Positions 1 to 7,492 of a stretch of DNA of 64,000 nucleotides are shown one piece after another. Source of the DNA: Amycolatopsis alba DSM 44262 (GTDB lineage Bacteria > Actinomycetota > Actinomycetes > Mycobacteriales > Pseudonocardiaceae); contig NZ_KB913032.1 in the NCBI RefSeq assembly GCF_000384215.1, positions 9,137,605 to 9,201,604 on the forward strand. The letters run 5' to 3'. The translations under genes and the position numbers were made by a program. The notes under the pieces were generated by a model. It was not told the origin of the DNA, ran no database searches, and worked only from the letters and a program-made list of their open reading frames with translations. Position 1 is the stretch's first letter; each line of letters opens with the position of its first letter.

Positions 1-2
1 TC

Positions 3-110
3 ATCTACGCGCAGCCGGGCGCGCTCCCGGAGAAGACGCTCGAAGACCTCATCCAGCAGGCGCGCGACATCGACATGGACAAGCTCAAGGAAGAGGCCCA
101 AGAAGCCTGA
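3..110 (+). CDS. Thioredoxin-like protein, C-terminal end (5' partial)
   Basis: Only the last 35 codons are in the window, in the frame starting at base 3, ending in TGA at 108-110. The peptide runs from IYAQPGALPEKTLEDLI to KLKEEAQEA. A short strand, a G-x-L-P turn and then an amphipathic helix is how thioredoxin domains usually end (the P-G..P...L..LI pattern). The CxxC active site would lie upstream, outside the window, so the redox role cannot be confirmed here. A strong terminator follows 11 bases after the stop. Confidence 0.6.
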   Translation: MYAQPGALPEKTLEDLIQQARDIDMDKLKEEAQEA

Positions 111-121
111 TTCAGGGGAAG

Positions 122-164
122 AAAGGGGCCCTGCCCGGCGGATTTCGCCGGGCAGGGCCCCTTT
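122..164. terminator. Bidirectional intrinsic terminator
   Basis: A perfect 19-bp inverted repeat (122-140 with 146-164) around a 5-base loop. The outer pairs are AAA/TTT, so each strand ends its stem in a short T run. It lies between the convergent ends of the thioredoxin-like gene and the proline dehydrogenase gene, so it can stop transcription from both sides. Confidence 0.9.
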
Positions 165-198
165 GTACTTCAGCGGAACTGTGCCACCGGGAGCCGGG

Positions 199-1131
199 TC
201 AGCCCTTGGTGGCGAGTCCGCGCAGGAAGAACGCCAGGTTCGCCGGGCGTTCCGCCAGCCTGCGCATGAAATAGCCGTACCATTCGTCGCCGTAGGGGAC
301 GTAGACGCGCATCGTCTTGCCGTCACCCGCGATCCGGCGCTGCTCTTCGGGACGGATCCCGTACAGCATCTGGAATTCGTGGTCGTCCGCCTTGCGGTCC
401 GCGTCCATGGCGATCTTCTCCGCGATCGCGATCATCCGCGGGTCGTGCGAGGCGACCATCGGATAACCCTTGCCCCGCATGAGGATCTTCAGGCAGCGGA
501 CGTAGGACTTGTCCACTTCGGACTTGTCCTGGAACGCGACCTCTTCGGGTTCGGCGTACGCGCCCTTGCACAGCCGGACGCGGGAGCCCTCGCCGGAGAG
601 TTCGCGGCAGTCCTGTTCGGTGCGCCGCAGGTAGGCCTGCAGCACCGCGCCGACCCACGGGTACTCGGTGCGCAGTTCCCGCAGGATGCCCAGCGTCGAG
701 TCGGTGGTGGTGTGGTCCTCCATGTCGAGGGTGACCGTGGCACCGACCGCTTCCGCCGCCGCGCAGATCTTGCGGGCGTTCTCCAGCGCGACCTTCTCGC
801 CGTCGGCGGGCAGGAACTGGCCGACCGCGGACAGCTTCACCGAGACGTCCGCGCCGAACGCGAGGCCGTCGGCCGCCAGCGCGGTCAGCAGTTCCTCGTA
901 GGCGCGGACGGTCGTCGCGGCCTGTTCGGCGTCGGTGGTGTCCTCGCCGAGGTGGTCGAGGGTGACCCGGAGGCCGTCGTCGGCCAGCTCGCGGACCACC
1001 CGTGCGGCGTCGGGCGTCTTCGAACCGGCGACGAACCGGCTCACCACCGATCGGGTGGCGGGGACAACCTCGACCAGCTTGCGCATCCGCCGGGATCGGG
1101 CGGCGGCGAGCAACGGGGCACGCAACATCAC
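199..1131 (-). CDS. putA: Proline dehydrogenase
   Basis: A monofunctional FAD-dependent proline dehydrogenase of 310 aa that oxidises L-proline to 1-pyrroline-5-carboxylate (called PruB in mycobacteria). Family signatures are TLDMEDHTTTDSTL, AVLQAYLRRTEQD, RVRLCKGAYAEP and the end motif EFQMLYGIRPEEQR, which make up the TIM barrel and its flavin and substrate contacts. The length is normal for the short actinobacterial form. It follows the P5C dehydrogenase gene by 13 bases, so the two proline-catabolic enzymes are almost certainly co-transcribed, with P5C passed from this enzyme to the next. The preceding codon is also ATG, so the start could be one codon later. Confidence 0.95.
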   Translation of the reverse strand: MMLRAPLLAAARSRRMRKLVEVVPATRSVVSRFVAGSKTPDAARVVRELADDGLRVTLDHLGEDTTDAEQAATTVRAYEELLTALAADGLAFGADVSVKLSAVGQFLPADGEKVALENARKICAAAEAVGATVTLDMEDHTTTDSTLGILRELRTEYPWVGAVLQAYLRRTEQDCRELSGEGSRVRLCKGAYAEPEEVAFQDKSEVDKSYVRCLKILMRGKGYPMVASHDPRMIAIAEKIAMDADRKADDHEFQMLYGIRPEEQRRIAGDGKTMRVYVPYGDEWYGYFMRRLAERPANLAFFLRGLATKG

Positions 1132-1144
1132 GAACTCCTGGTTC

Positions 1145-2782
1145 TCAGCCCTGGTGGGGGTAACGGACGCTGGTGGGCGGAACGAACGTCTCCTTGATCG
1201 AGCGCGGGCTCGTCCAGCGGAGCAGGTTGAGCACCGAACCGGCCTTGTCGTTGGTGCCCGACGCGCGGGCGCCGCCGAACGGCTGCTGGCCGACGACCGC
1301 GCCGGTCGGCTTGTCGTTGACGTAGAAGTTGCCCGCGGCGAAGCGCAGCGCCTCGGACGCCTTCGCGACGGCCGTGCGGTCGTTGGCGATGACCGCGCCG
1401 GTGAGCGCGTAGTCGGCGGTCTCGTCGACCAGCTTCAGCACGTTGTCGAAGCCGGCGTCGGTGCTGTCGTCGTAGACGTGGATCGAGAGGATCGGGCCGA
1501 AGTACTCGGTGCGGAAGATCTCGTGCTCCGGGTTGTCCGAGACGAGGATCGTCGGGCGCACGAAGTAGCCGACGCTGTCGTCCGCGGTGCCACCGGCGAT
1601 GACCTCGACCTCGGCGTCCTCGGCGGCGCTCTTCAACACGGCGGCGTGCTTGTCGAAGGCGCGGCGGTCGATCACGGCGCCACCGAAGTTGCTCAGGTCG
1701 TTGACGTCGCCGTAGGTGATGGCCTCGGTCTCGGAGACCAGCTTGTCCTTCAGGCCCGCCCAGAGCGAACGCGGGACGTAGGCGCGGGACGCGGCCGAGC
1801 ACTTCTGGCCCTGGTATTCGAAGGCGCCGCGGATCAGCGCGGTGCGCAGGATGTCGACGTCGGCCGAGGAGTGCGCGAGCACGAAGTCCTTGCCGCCGGT
1901 CTCGCCGACCAGGCGCGGGTACGTGCGGTAGCCGGAGATGTTGGCGCCGACGGTGGCCCACAGGTGCTGGAAGGTCGCGGTGGAGCCGGTGAAGTGGATC
2001 CCGGCCAGGTCGCGGTGGGTCAATGCCACGTCGGAGACGGCCTTGCCGTCACCCGGCAGCAGGTTGATCACGCCCGGCGGCATACCGGCCTCTTCGAGCA
2101 GGCGCATCAGCAGGTGCGCGGCGTAGCTCTGCGTCGGCGACGGCTTCCACAGCACGACGTTGCCCATCAGCGCGGGCGCGGTCGGCAGGTTGCCGGAGAT
2201 CGCGGTGAAGTTGAACGGGGTGATGGCGTACACGAAACCCTCGAGCGGGCGGTGCTCCATCCGGTTCCAGATGCCGGGCGAGCTGACCGGCTGCTCGGCG
2301 AGGATCTGACGGCCGAAGGCGACGTTGAACCGCCAGAAGTCGATCAGCTCGCAGGCGGAGTCGATCTCGGCCTGGAAGGCGGTCTTCGACTGGCCGAGCA
2401 TGGTGGCGGCGTTCAGCTTGGCGCGCCACGGGCCCGCCAGCAGGTCGGCGGCACGCAGGATGATCGCGGCGCGGTCGTCGTAGGACAGCGCGCGCCAGCC
2501 GGGAGCGGCGGCCTTGGCCGCGGCGATCGCGTCGTGCGTGTCCTGCGCGGTCGCGCTGTGGATGACGCCCAGCACCGCCTTGTGGTTGTGCGGCTGGACG
2601 ACCTCGATCTTCTCGCCGCCGCCCTTGCGCTGCTCACCACCGATCGTCGCGGTGATGTCGATGGGGTCGGCGTCACCCAGCAGTTTGAGCGCGCCCTCGA
2701 GTTCAGCGCGCTCGGCGCTGCCCGGTGCGTAGTTCAGCACCGGCTCGTTCTTCGGGGCGGGGGTCTGGGTCACGGCGTCCAC
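1145..2782 (-). CDS. pruA: L-glutamate gamma-semialdehyde (P5C) dehydrogenase
   Basis: A 545-aa aldehyde dehydrogenase that oxidises the open form of pyrroline-5-carboxylate to glutamate with NAD+. The N-terminus (APKNEPVLNYAPGSAERAEL) and the segment AITPFNFTAISGNL are typical of the PruA family. The catalytic Cys lies in YQGQKCSAASRAYVP and the general-base region in VGETGGKDFVLAH; PTILVSDNPEHEIFRTEYFGP is the usual late ALDH motif. Full length. It is first in the operon with proline dehydrogenase, transcribed away from the PucR-type regulator across a 134-base intergenic region. Confidence 0.96.
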   Translation of the reverse strand: MDAVTQTPAPKNEPVLNYAPGSAERAELEGALKLLGDADPIDITATIGGEQRKGGGEKIEVVQPHNHKAVLGVIHSATAQDTHDAIAAAKAAAPGWRALSYDDRAAIILRAADLLAGPWRAKLNAATMLGQSKTAFQAEIDSACELIDFWRFNVAFGRQILAEQPVSSPGIWNRMEHRPLEGFVYAITPFNFTAISGNLPTAPALMGNVVLWKPSPTQSYAAHLLMRLLEEAGMPPGVINLLPGDGKAVSDVALTHRDLAGIHFTGSTATFQHLWATVGANISGYRTYPRLVGETGGKDFVLAHSSADVDILRTALIRGAFEYQGQKCSAASRAYVPRSLWAGLKDKLVSETEAITYGDVNDLSNFGGAVIDRRAFDKHAAVLKSAAEDAEVEVIAGGTADDSVGYFVRPTILVSDNPEHEIFRTEYFGPILSIHVYDDSTDAGFDNVLKLVDETADYALTGAVIANDRTAVAKASEALRFAAGNFYVNDKPTGAVVGQQPFGGARASGTNDKAGSVLNLLRWTSPRSIKETFVPPTSVRYPHQG

Positions 2783-2854
2783 TGACTGCTCCTGACTTCA
2801 CGTCGCCGGATAGGGGTCTCACCCCGAACGGTAGACCGGACGACTCCCTCGCGG

Positions 2855-2901
2855 CTTGTCCGACTGGCTAGAATCAGGGTGACCATCTTGTCCGATCGGC
2901 T
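2855..2901. promoter_or_regulatory. Direct repeats between pruA and the PucR regulator
   Basis: Two near-identical 15-mers in the same orientation, CTTGTCCGACTGGCT at 2855-2869 and CTTGTCCGATCGGCT at 2887-2901 (13 of 15 equal), start 32 bases apart, about three helical turns. They lie in the divergent intergenic region and are a reasonable candidate binding site for the adjacent activator. Their role is inferred from position and spacing only. Confidence 0.4.
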
Positions 2902-2916
2902 TAATTCGGTGATGAC

Positions 2917-4503
2917 CTGACTACGGATACGACGACCGGCGCATCCCTGCGGCATGTCCTCGCCACGCTCGGGGAACCGCTGGTCAGAGTGCTCGCGGCG
3001 CCCGGCGGACTGGGCGTCGAAGTGGCGGATGTGGTCATCCACGATCCGGAGGATCCGCCGGACGCCCATCCGGGGGATCTCGTTCTGGTGATCGGCGCCC
3101 GCGGCCGGTCGGCCGCCGGGGCGATCCGGGCCGCGGGACGCTCCGGCGCGGCCGCCGTCGCGGTCAAGAGCGGCTCGCCCGTGGTGAACGTCGCGACGGA
3201 CTCGGGGATCGCGCTGATCGAGGTCGGCCACGAGGCCCGCTGGGAACAGGTCGAGGCGCTGGCCAGGGGCGTCGTCGACGCGGCGCGCGCGGGTGGCGAG
3301 GCGGACAGCGGCGAGGTACTGGGCGATCTGTTCTCGCTCGCGCAGACCATCGCGACCCTCACCGGCGGCCTGGTCAGCATCGAGGACACCGCGAGCCGCG
3401 TGCTGGCCTATTCGCGGGCGGGCGACGAGGTGGACGAACTCCGCAGGCTCTCGATCCTCGGCCGCGAAGGCCCGGAACGGTACCTCGCGATGCTGCGCGA
3501 GTGGGGCGTTTACCAGCGGCTTCGCGCCGGGGAAGGCATCGTCCGCATCGACGAGCGGCCCGATCTCGGCATCCGGCGGCGGATCGCGGCCGGGATCCAC
3601 GCCGGATCGCAGCCGCTGGGCACGATCTGGGTCCAGGAGGGCACGCATCCGCTCACCGAAAGCGCGGAAGTCGCGTTGCTCGGCGCGAGCCGGGCGCTCG
3701 CGCCCCAGCTGATCCGGCACCGGACCCTGCCCAGCCCGGAACTCCGGTTGCGCGAGGACCTGCTGGCGGGGCTGCTCGACGGCCGTCTCGACGTCGAATC
3801 CGTCGCCGACGACATCGGCGCGGATCCGGGGAAACCGGCCATGGTGCTGACGTTCTCGCTCCCCCGCGACCGCGCGGCGACCGACAGGCAGCTGCGGCGC
3901 GCGGAACTGGTGCACCTGATCACCGTGCACACCGCCGCGTACCGGCGGAGCGCGCTGGTGAGCGTGATCGGCGGCCGGGTCTACGCGCTCCTTCCCGACC
4001 TCCCCGAACACGCCGAGACACGGATCCTGGCACTGGCCAAGGAAATCGTCGGCACCGCACAACGGCATCTCGACGTCCGGGTGCGCGCGGCGCTGGGCGG
4101 TGTCGTGCCGCGTCTCTCCGACGCGGCGGCCTCGCGGGGCGACGCGGACCGCGTGCTGGCGACGATGGCGCGCGGGCACGGGACAGCGGACGTCGCCTCG
4201 CTGGCCGACGTCCGCGCCGAGGTCCTGCTCTCGGAGGTCCTCGCGTTCCTCGGTGAGCAGCCGAGGATCCGGGATCCCCGGCTGACCGCGCTCGTCGCGC
4301 ACGACGCCGAGCACGGCGGCATCCTGGTGCCCGCCGTGCTCGCCTACCTCGACGCTTTCGGCGACGTCCGGCGCGCCGCGCGCGAGCTGAACATCCATCC
4401 GAACACGGTGCGCTACCGGGTGCGGCGCGCCGGCGAGGTGTCGGGGATCGACCTCGACGACCCCGCGCAGCGCGTCCTCACCCAGCTTCTGTTGCGTCTC
4501 TAG
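2917..4503 (+). CDS. PucR-family transcriptional activator of proline catabolism
   Basis: A PucR/CdaR-type regulator with the C-terminal helix-turn-helix RRAARELNIHPNTVRYRVRR followed by RVLTQLLLRL. A GGDEF-like central region precedes it, and an N-terminal purine-catabolism-like region contains VIHDPEDP. Divergent placement beside pruA-putA matches PruC of mycobacteria, a PucR activator of the proline genes, so it probably senses proline or P5C. The start is uncertain. The first GTG in frame (2989) would cut into the conserved N-terminus. The frame stays open back to a TAA at about 2902, and CTG at 2917 would add TTDTTTGASLRHVLATLGE upstream of the GTG region. An ATG at 2912 is out of frame. 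No strong ribosome-binding site is visible for either choice. Confidence 0.85.
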   Translation: MTTDTTTGASLRHVLATLGEPLVRVLAAPGGLGVEVADVVIHDPEDPPDAHPGDLVLVIGARGRSAAGAIRAAGRSGAAAVAVKSGSPVVNVATDSGIALIEVGHEARWEQVEALARGVVDAARAGGEADSGEVLGDLFSLAQTIATLTGGLVSIEDTASRVLAYSRAGDEVDELRRLSILGREGPERYLAMLREWGVYQRLRAGEGIVRIDERPDLGIRRRIAAGIHAGSQPLGTIWVQEGTHPLTESAEVALLGASRALAPQLIRHRTLPSPELRLREDLLAGLLDGRLDVESVADDIGADPGKPAMVLTFSLPRDRAATDRQLRRAELVHLITVHTAAYRRSALVSVIGGRVYALLPDLPEHAETRILALAKEIVGTAQRHLDVRVRAALGGVVPRLSDAAASRGDADRVLATMARGHGTADVASLADVRAEVLLSEVLAFLGEQPRIRDPRLTALVAHDAEHGGILVPAVLAYLDAFGDVRRAARELNIHPNTVRYRVRRAGEVSGIDLDDPAQRVLTQLLLRL

Positions 4504-4510
4504 GGAAAAC

Positions 4511-4747
4511 TCAGGCCAGGGTCAGGCTGAACCGCCGGTTCTGGACGTCCAGCTTGTCCAGCCGCACGGCCACGGCCGCACCGGCGGTGAGCGGGCCGGT
4601 TCCGCCGACGGTCGGCAGCAGCCCTTCCATCCCTTGGCCCACTTCGACGAACGCGCCGAACGGCAGCACCCGCGTGACGACACCGGCCAGGACGCCGCCA
4701 TCGGCGTTCGCGACGACGAACTCACGCCAGTTTTCGTTGGGGGACAT
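4511..4747 (-). CDS. Small S1 RNA-binding domain protein
   Basis: 78 aa, a single OB-fold S1-like domain: GGVLAGVVTRVLPFGAFVEV, then GMEGLLP and AVRLDKLDVQNRRFSLTL. The G-x-V..v..fGafVev.....Gl.P pattern is the S1 core, so it should bind RNA or the ribosome. The ATG at 4747 is chosen because GGAGGTG lies 6 bases upstream on the minus strand; a longer reading starting further upstream has no such site. It converges on the PucR regulator, with the two stops 7 bases apart. The biological role is unknown. Confidence 0.8.
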   Translation of the reverse strand: MSPNENWREFVVANADGGVLAGVVTRVLPFGAFVEVGQGMEGLLPTVGGTGPLTAGAAVAVRLDKLDVQNRRFSLTLA

Positions 4748-4903
4748 GCGATTCACCTCCTCTCCGCGCATGGTCCGCAAACACAGGGACACAGACGCGG
4801 AGGCGGGCTGCGGGCCCGCCCGGAGATCAAGCGGCGGCCGGGGAACCCGTCCGCTCACGGCACGAGGCCGACCCGGCAGTCATGACCGTGACCCTAGCAA
4901 AGG

Positions 4904-5944
4904 TCACGACACCGGCGCGAGGCTGCGAAGTCCGGCGATCTCGGCCAGCCCCCGATAGGAGTCCAGCCGCTCGGCCTGGTCGAAAGTGCTGGTGGTCACC
5001 AGGATCTCATCGGCGCCGGTGGTGGCGACGAGCGTGGCCAGCCTGTCGGCCACTTCGGCCGGGGTGCCCGCGATCTGGCCGTCGAGCGCGCGGTCCAGCC
5101 GTTCCTGATCGCGTTCCGAAAGCCCGCCGTCGAGGATCTCCTCCACCGGCGAAAGCGGCGGGAAGACGCCGTGCGTGCGCGAGTAGACCGTCGACCACGC
5201 CTCGGGGATCAGCAACCGCCGGGCCTGTCCGGCCGTCTCGGCGACCGCGATCGCCGTGGACACCACGACGTACGGCCGCGAAGCCTGCGCGGAGGGCCGG
5301 AAGCCGGAGCGATAGCCGTCGATGGCTTCGAGCAGCGGCCCCTCGCCCCGGACCGGCGCGATCACCAGCGGCAGCCCGAGTTCCGCGGCCAGCCGCGCGC
5401 CGGCGCCGGTGGCCAGCAGGAACGTGGGCACGCGAAGACCTTCCGCGGGAATGGCGTGCACGCCCGGATACCCGGTCTGGTCGCCCGCGAGGAAGCCGAG
5501 CAGTTCCCGGACCTGGTCGCCGAAGCGGTCGGCGTCGTCCTTCTCGTGCCCCAGTGCCTGCCGGACGCCGCCGGTGAACCCGACCGACCGGCCCAGCCCC
5601 ATGTCGATCCGGCCGGGGAAGAGCGACTCGAGGACGCCGAACTGTTCCGCGACCACCAGCGGCCGGTGGTTCGGCAGCATCACGCCACCGGTGCCGACAC
5701 GGATCCGCTCGGTCGCCGAGGCGACGGCGGCCGCCAGCACCGTGGGCGCCGATCCGGCGACGCCGGGCACGCTGTGATGTTCGGACACCCAGAACCGGTG
5801 GTAACCCAGCGCTTCGATGTCCCGCGCGAACGCGACCGTTTCCCGCAGGGCGCGGGGCGCGTCACCGCCGCGGCGGGTCGGGGACCGGTCCAGTACCGAA
5901 AGCCTGATCACCTTCGGCTCAACGCGCCAGGACCCGGCGGGCAT
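4904..5944 (-). CDS. LLM-class flavin-dependent oxidoreductase (luciferase-like)
   Basis: A 346-aa single-domain luciferase-like monooxygenase or F420/FMN oxidoreductase. It shows the MsnO8-type N-terminus LSVLDRSPTRRGG, the early motif FWVSEHHSVPGVAGSAPTVL, GTGGVMLPNHRPLVVAEQFG and RIDMGLGRS, all standard for this TIM-barrel family. The substrate cannot be told from sequence. The listed ATG gives MPAGSWRVEPKVIRLS; a GTG at 5911 (VIRLSVLD) would start right at the first beta strand and is an equally fair choice. DUF6221 lies directly upstream on the same strand, 7 bases away, so they may share a transcript. Confidence 0.88.
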   Translation of the reverse strand: MPAGSWRVEPKVIRLSVLDRSPTRRGGDAPRALRETVAFARDIEALGYHRFWVSEHHSVPGVAGSAPTVLAAAVASATERIRVGTGGVMLPNHRPLVVAEQFGVLESLFPGRIDMGLGRSVGFTGGVRQALGHEKDDADRFGDQVRELLGFLAGDQTGYPGVHAIPAEGLRVPTFLLATGAGARLAAELGLPLVIAPVRGEGPLLEAIDGYRSGFRPSAQASRPYVVVSTAIAVAETAGQARRLLIPEAWSTVYSRTHGVFPPLSPVEEILDGGLSERDQERLDRALDGQIAGTPAEVADRLATLVATTGADEILVTTSTFDQAERLDSYRGLAEIAGLRSLAPVS

Positions 5945-5951
5945 TCCCCGC

Positions 5952-6344
5952 TCAGGGGCGCCAGCGCTCGCTGTAGTCCGCGTGCTCGGCGAACGGCAGC
6001 GCCAGCAGCCGCAGGGTCAGGCACCAGTTCGTGCCGGCCTCGTCGGCGGGCACATGGCAGGTCTCACACCAGTACTCGTTGCCGTACAAGGGGAATCCGG
6101 GGACCTTCTCCGAGACCGTGGTGCGGTGCGCCTGCAGCAGCCGCCGCGTCGCCTCGATCTCGTTGATCATCTGATTGACCGCGTCGAGTTCGACGTCGTT
6201 CAGCGAACGGATCTTCTTTTCGATGACGACCTTGGTCTCACCACGATTGAGCGATTCGCTGATCTCGGTTTTCTTGACCGCCTGCATGATCAACGCCTGG
6301 CGTTGCCCCACCCGCGCGGCGAGAAAGGCGATCAGGTCGTCCAC
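5952..6344 (-). CDS. DUF6221 family protein
   Basis: A 130-aa soluble protein. It starts MDDLIAFLAARVGQRQAL and ends CLTLRLLALPFAEHADYSE followed by RWRP, the recognisable ends of the actinobacterial DUF6221 family. It carries a C-x-x-C pair (YWCETCHVP) and another Cys near the end, which suggests a small metal or redox site. The middle (ETKVVIEKKIRSLNDVELDA) is probably helical. No function is known for the family. Members usually have acidic N-termini and sit singly among regulators, as here. Confidence 0.7.
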   Translation of the reverse strand: MDDLIAFLAARVGQRQALIMQAVKKTEISESLNRGETKVVIEKKIRSLNDVELDAVNQMINEIEATRRLLQAHRTTVSEKVPGFPLYGNEYWCETCHVPADEAGTNWCLTLRLLALPFAEHADYSERWRP

Positions 6345-6527
6345 GGGTACTCCTTCGTCTCCCCCAGCCTAAGTGTCCGGTTGGGACTGTCGCTGGCAGG
6401 AAGCCCTGCGTTACGACAAGGTCCCACGCGTCACACAGTCTCGTATCGGCCCGCCGCGGAGCGGTAACAGGTTTCTAGATCGACACGAAAGCGCAATCAC
6501 TCCGCGAGCAAAACGAAGAAGAGATGG
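6345..6527. other. Intergenic stretch with no gene seen
   Basis: Divergent intergenic region between DUF6221 and the secreted protein. It should hold both promoters. I see no convincing inverted repeat, RNA element or short gene; the base composition is a little more AT-rich near 6455-6520. Confidence 0.4.
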
Positions 6528-7007
6528 ATGACGAGCACGAATTGGTCACCGAAACCGCACGCGTCGTCACGAAATGCGTTCCCGCTCGTGGCCGGGCTCG
6601 CCGTCGCACTCACCTTGGGCGCGGGCGCCGGTGTGGTGGCGGCCACGTATCCGAGAGCCCTCGCCGCGCCGGCGGCACCCGCGACGGTGACCGTCACGGC
6701 CGAAGCCGCGCCCGCGCCGACCGTGACGGTCCCGGCGCCCCCGGTCACTTCGGGACGTGCCGCCGTCGCCACCCCGGCGGACCGGTTCGCCGACGGGACG
6801 TACCTGGTCGGCACCGAGGTCGAAGCGGGCTCGTACCGCTCCCCCGGACCGGCGCCGGGCGGCAACGGGCACTGCTACTGGGCGAGGCTGCGGACGGGCG
6901 GCGCGTCGAAGATCGTCGCCGACCAGCTGACCACCGGCGCCGCCCGGTTCACCGCGCGTAAGGGCGAGTACGTGCAGGTCGCGGGCTGCGAGTTCACGCA
7001 CGGCTAG
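6528..7007 (+). CDS. Membrane-anchored or secreted hypothetical protein
   Basis: 159 aa. A basic N-terminus is followed by a hydrophobic segment (FPLVAGLAVALTLGAGAGVV, about residues 18-38) that serves as signal or anchor. Next comes a threonine/proline/alanine linker (residues 45-75), then a compact domain with DGTYLVGTEVEAGSYRSPG, HCYWARLR and YVQVAGCEF. This domain (DG.y.VG.d...G.Y...g....CyWarl...F...gC) is seen in many actinobacterial exported proteins of unknown role; its two Cys probably form a disulfide. The start follows a purine-rich AAGAAGAG stretch; a second ATG at 6524 lies in another frame. Confidence 0.75.
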   Translation: MTSTNWSPKPHASSRNAFPLVAGLAVALTLGAGAGVVAATYPRALAAPAAPATVTVTAEAAPAPTVTVPAPPVTSGRAAVATPADRFADGTYLVGTEVEAGSYRSPGPAPGGNGHCYWARLRTGGASKIVADQLTTGAARFTARKGEYVQVAGCEFTHG

Positions 7008-7011
7008 ATAC

Positions 7012-7053
7012 GCAGGCAAAGTTGCGCAGTTTGAACTGCGGAAGTTAGCCTGC
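7012..7053. promoter_or_regulatory. MarR operator candidate (nested inverted repeats)
   Basis: A perfect inner repeat CGCAGTT-TG-AACTGCG at 7025-7040 sits inside an outer GCAGGC/GCCTGC pair (7012-7017, 7048-7053), ending 4 bases before the marR ATG. Position and symmetry are those of an autoregulatory MarR site that would also control the coupled pump gene. Confidence 0.65.
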
Positions 7054-7057
7054 GATC

Positions 7058-7492
7058 ATGACCGAGAACGCGTCCAGCGCCCGCGCGGCCCACGACATCC
7101 GCGTCGCCTTCAGCAGGCTGCGGCGCCGCCTGCGGGAGAACTACGGCAGCGGTGACCTCACGCCGTCCCAGACGTCCGTGCTCAGCCGGCTCGACAAGGA
7201 CGGCGAAGCGTCGGTCAGCGACCTGGCCGCGCTGGAAGGCATCCGCCACCAATCGATCGCCACCACCGTCGGCGTCCTGGTGGAACGAGGGCTGGCCGCC
7301 CGCCGCCCGGATCCCGAGGACGGACGGCGTCAGCTGGTCTTCGTCACCGGCAGCGGTCGCGCCTTCCTCGAAGAGCGCCGTCGCGCCGGGGAAGGCTGGC
7401 TCGCCCAGGTCCTCCAGACGCAATGCACCGAGGCGGAACGCCGCACGCTGATCGAAGCGGCGGCGCTGCTGGAACGGGTCGTACGGCGATGA
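7058..7492 (+). CDS. MarR-family transcriptional regulator
   Basis: 144 aa winged-helix dimer. The DNA-binding part covers LTPSQTSVLSRLDKDGEASV through EGIRHQSIATTVGVLVERGL, and the wing is RRPDPEDGRRQLVFVT, all at normal spacing for MarR. The gene overlaps the downstream MFS transporter by ATGA (7489-7492), so the two are translationally coupled. The classic arrangement is a repressor of its own efflux pump, induced by the pump's substrate. The symmetric site just upstream supports self-repression. The ligand is not predictable. Confidence 0.92.
   Translation: MTENASSARAAHDIRVAFSRLRRRLRENYGSGDLTPSQTSVLSRLDKDGEASVSDLAALEGIRHQSIATTVGVLVERGLAARRPDPEDGRRQLVFVTGSGRAFLEERRRAGEGWLAQVLQTQCTEAERRTLIEAAALLERVVRR

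Noticed and set aside
935..2785. Long plus-strand open frame opposite the proline genes
   Set aside because: Low-complexity Arg/Gly/Val-rich sequence without motifs; the minus strand encodes full-length PruA and proline dehydrogenase.
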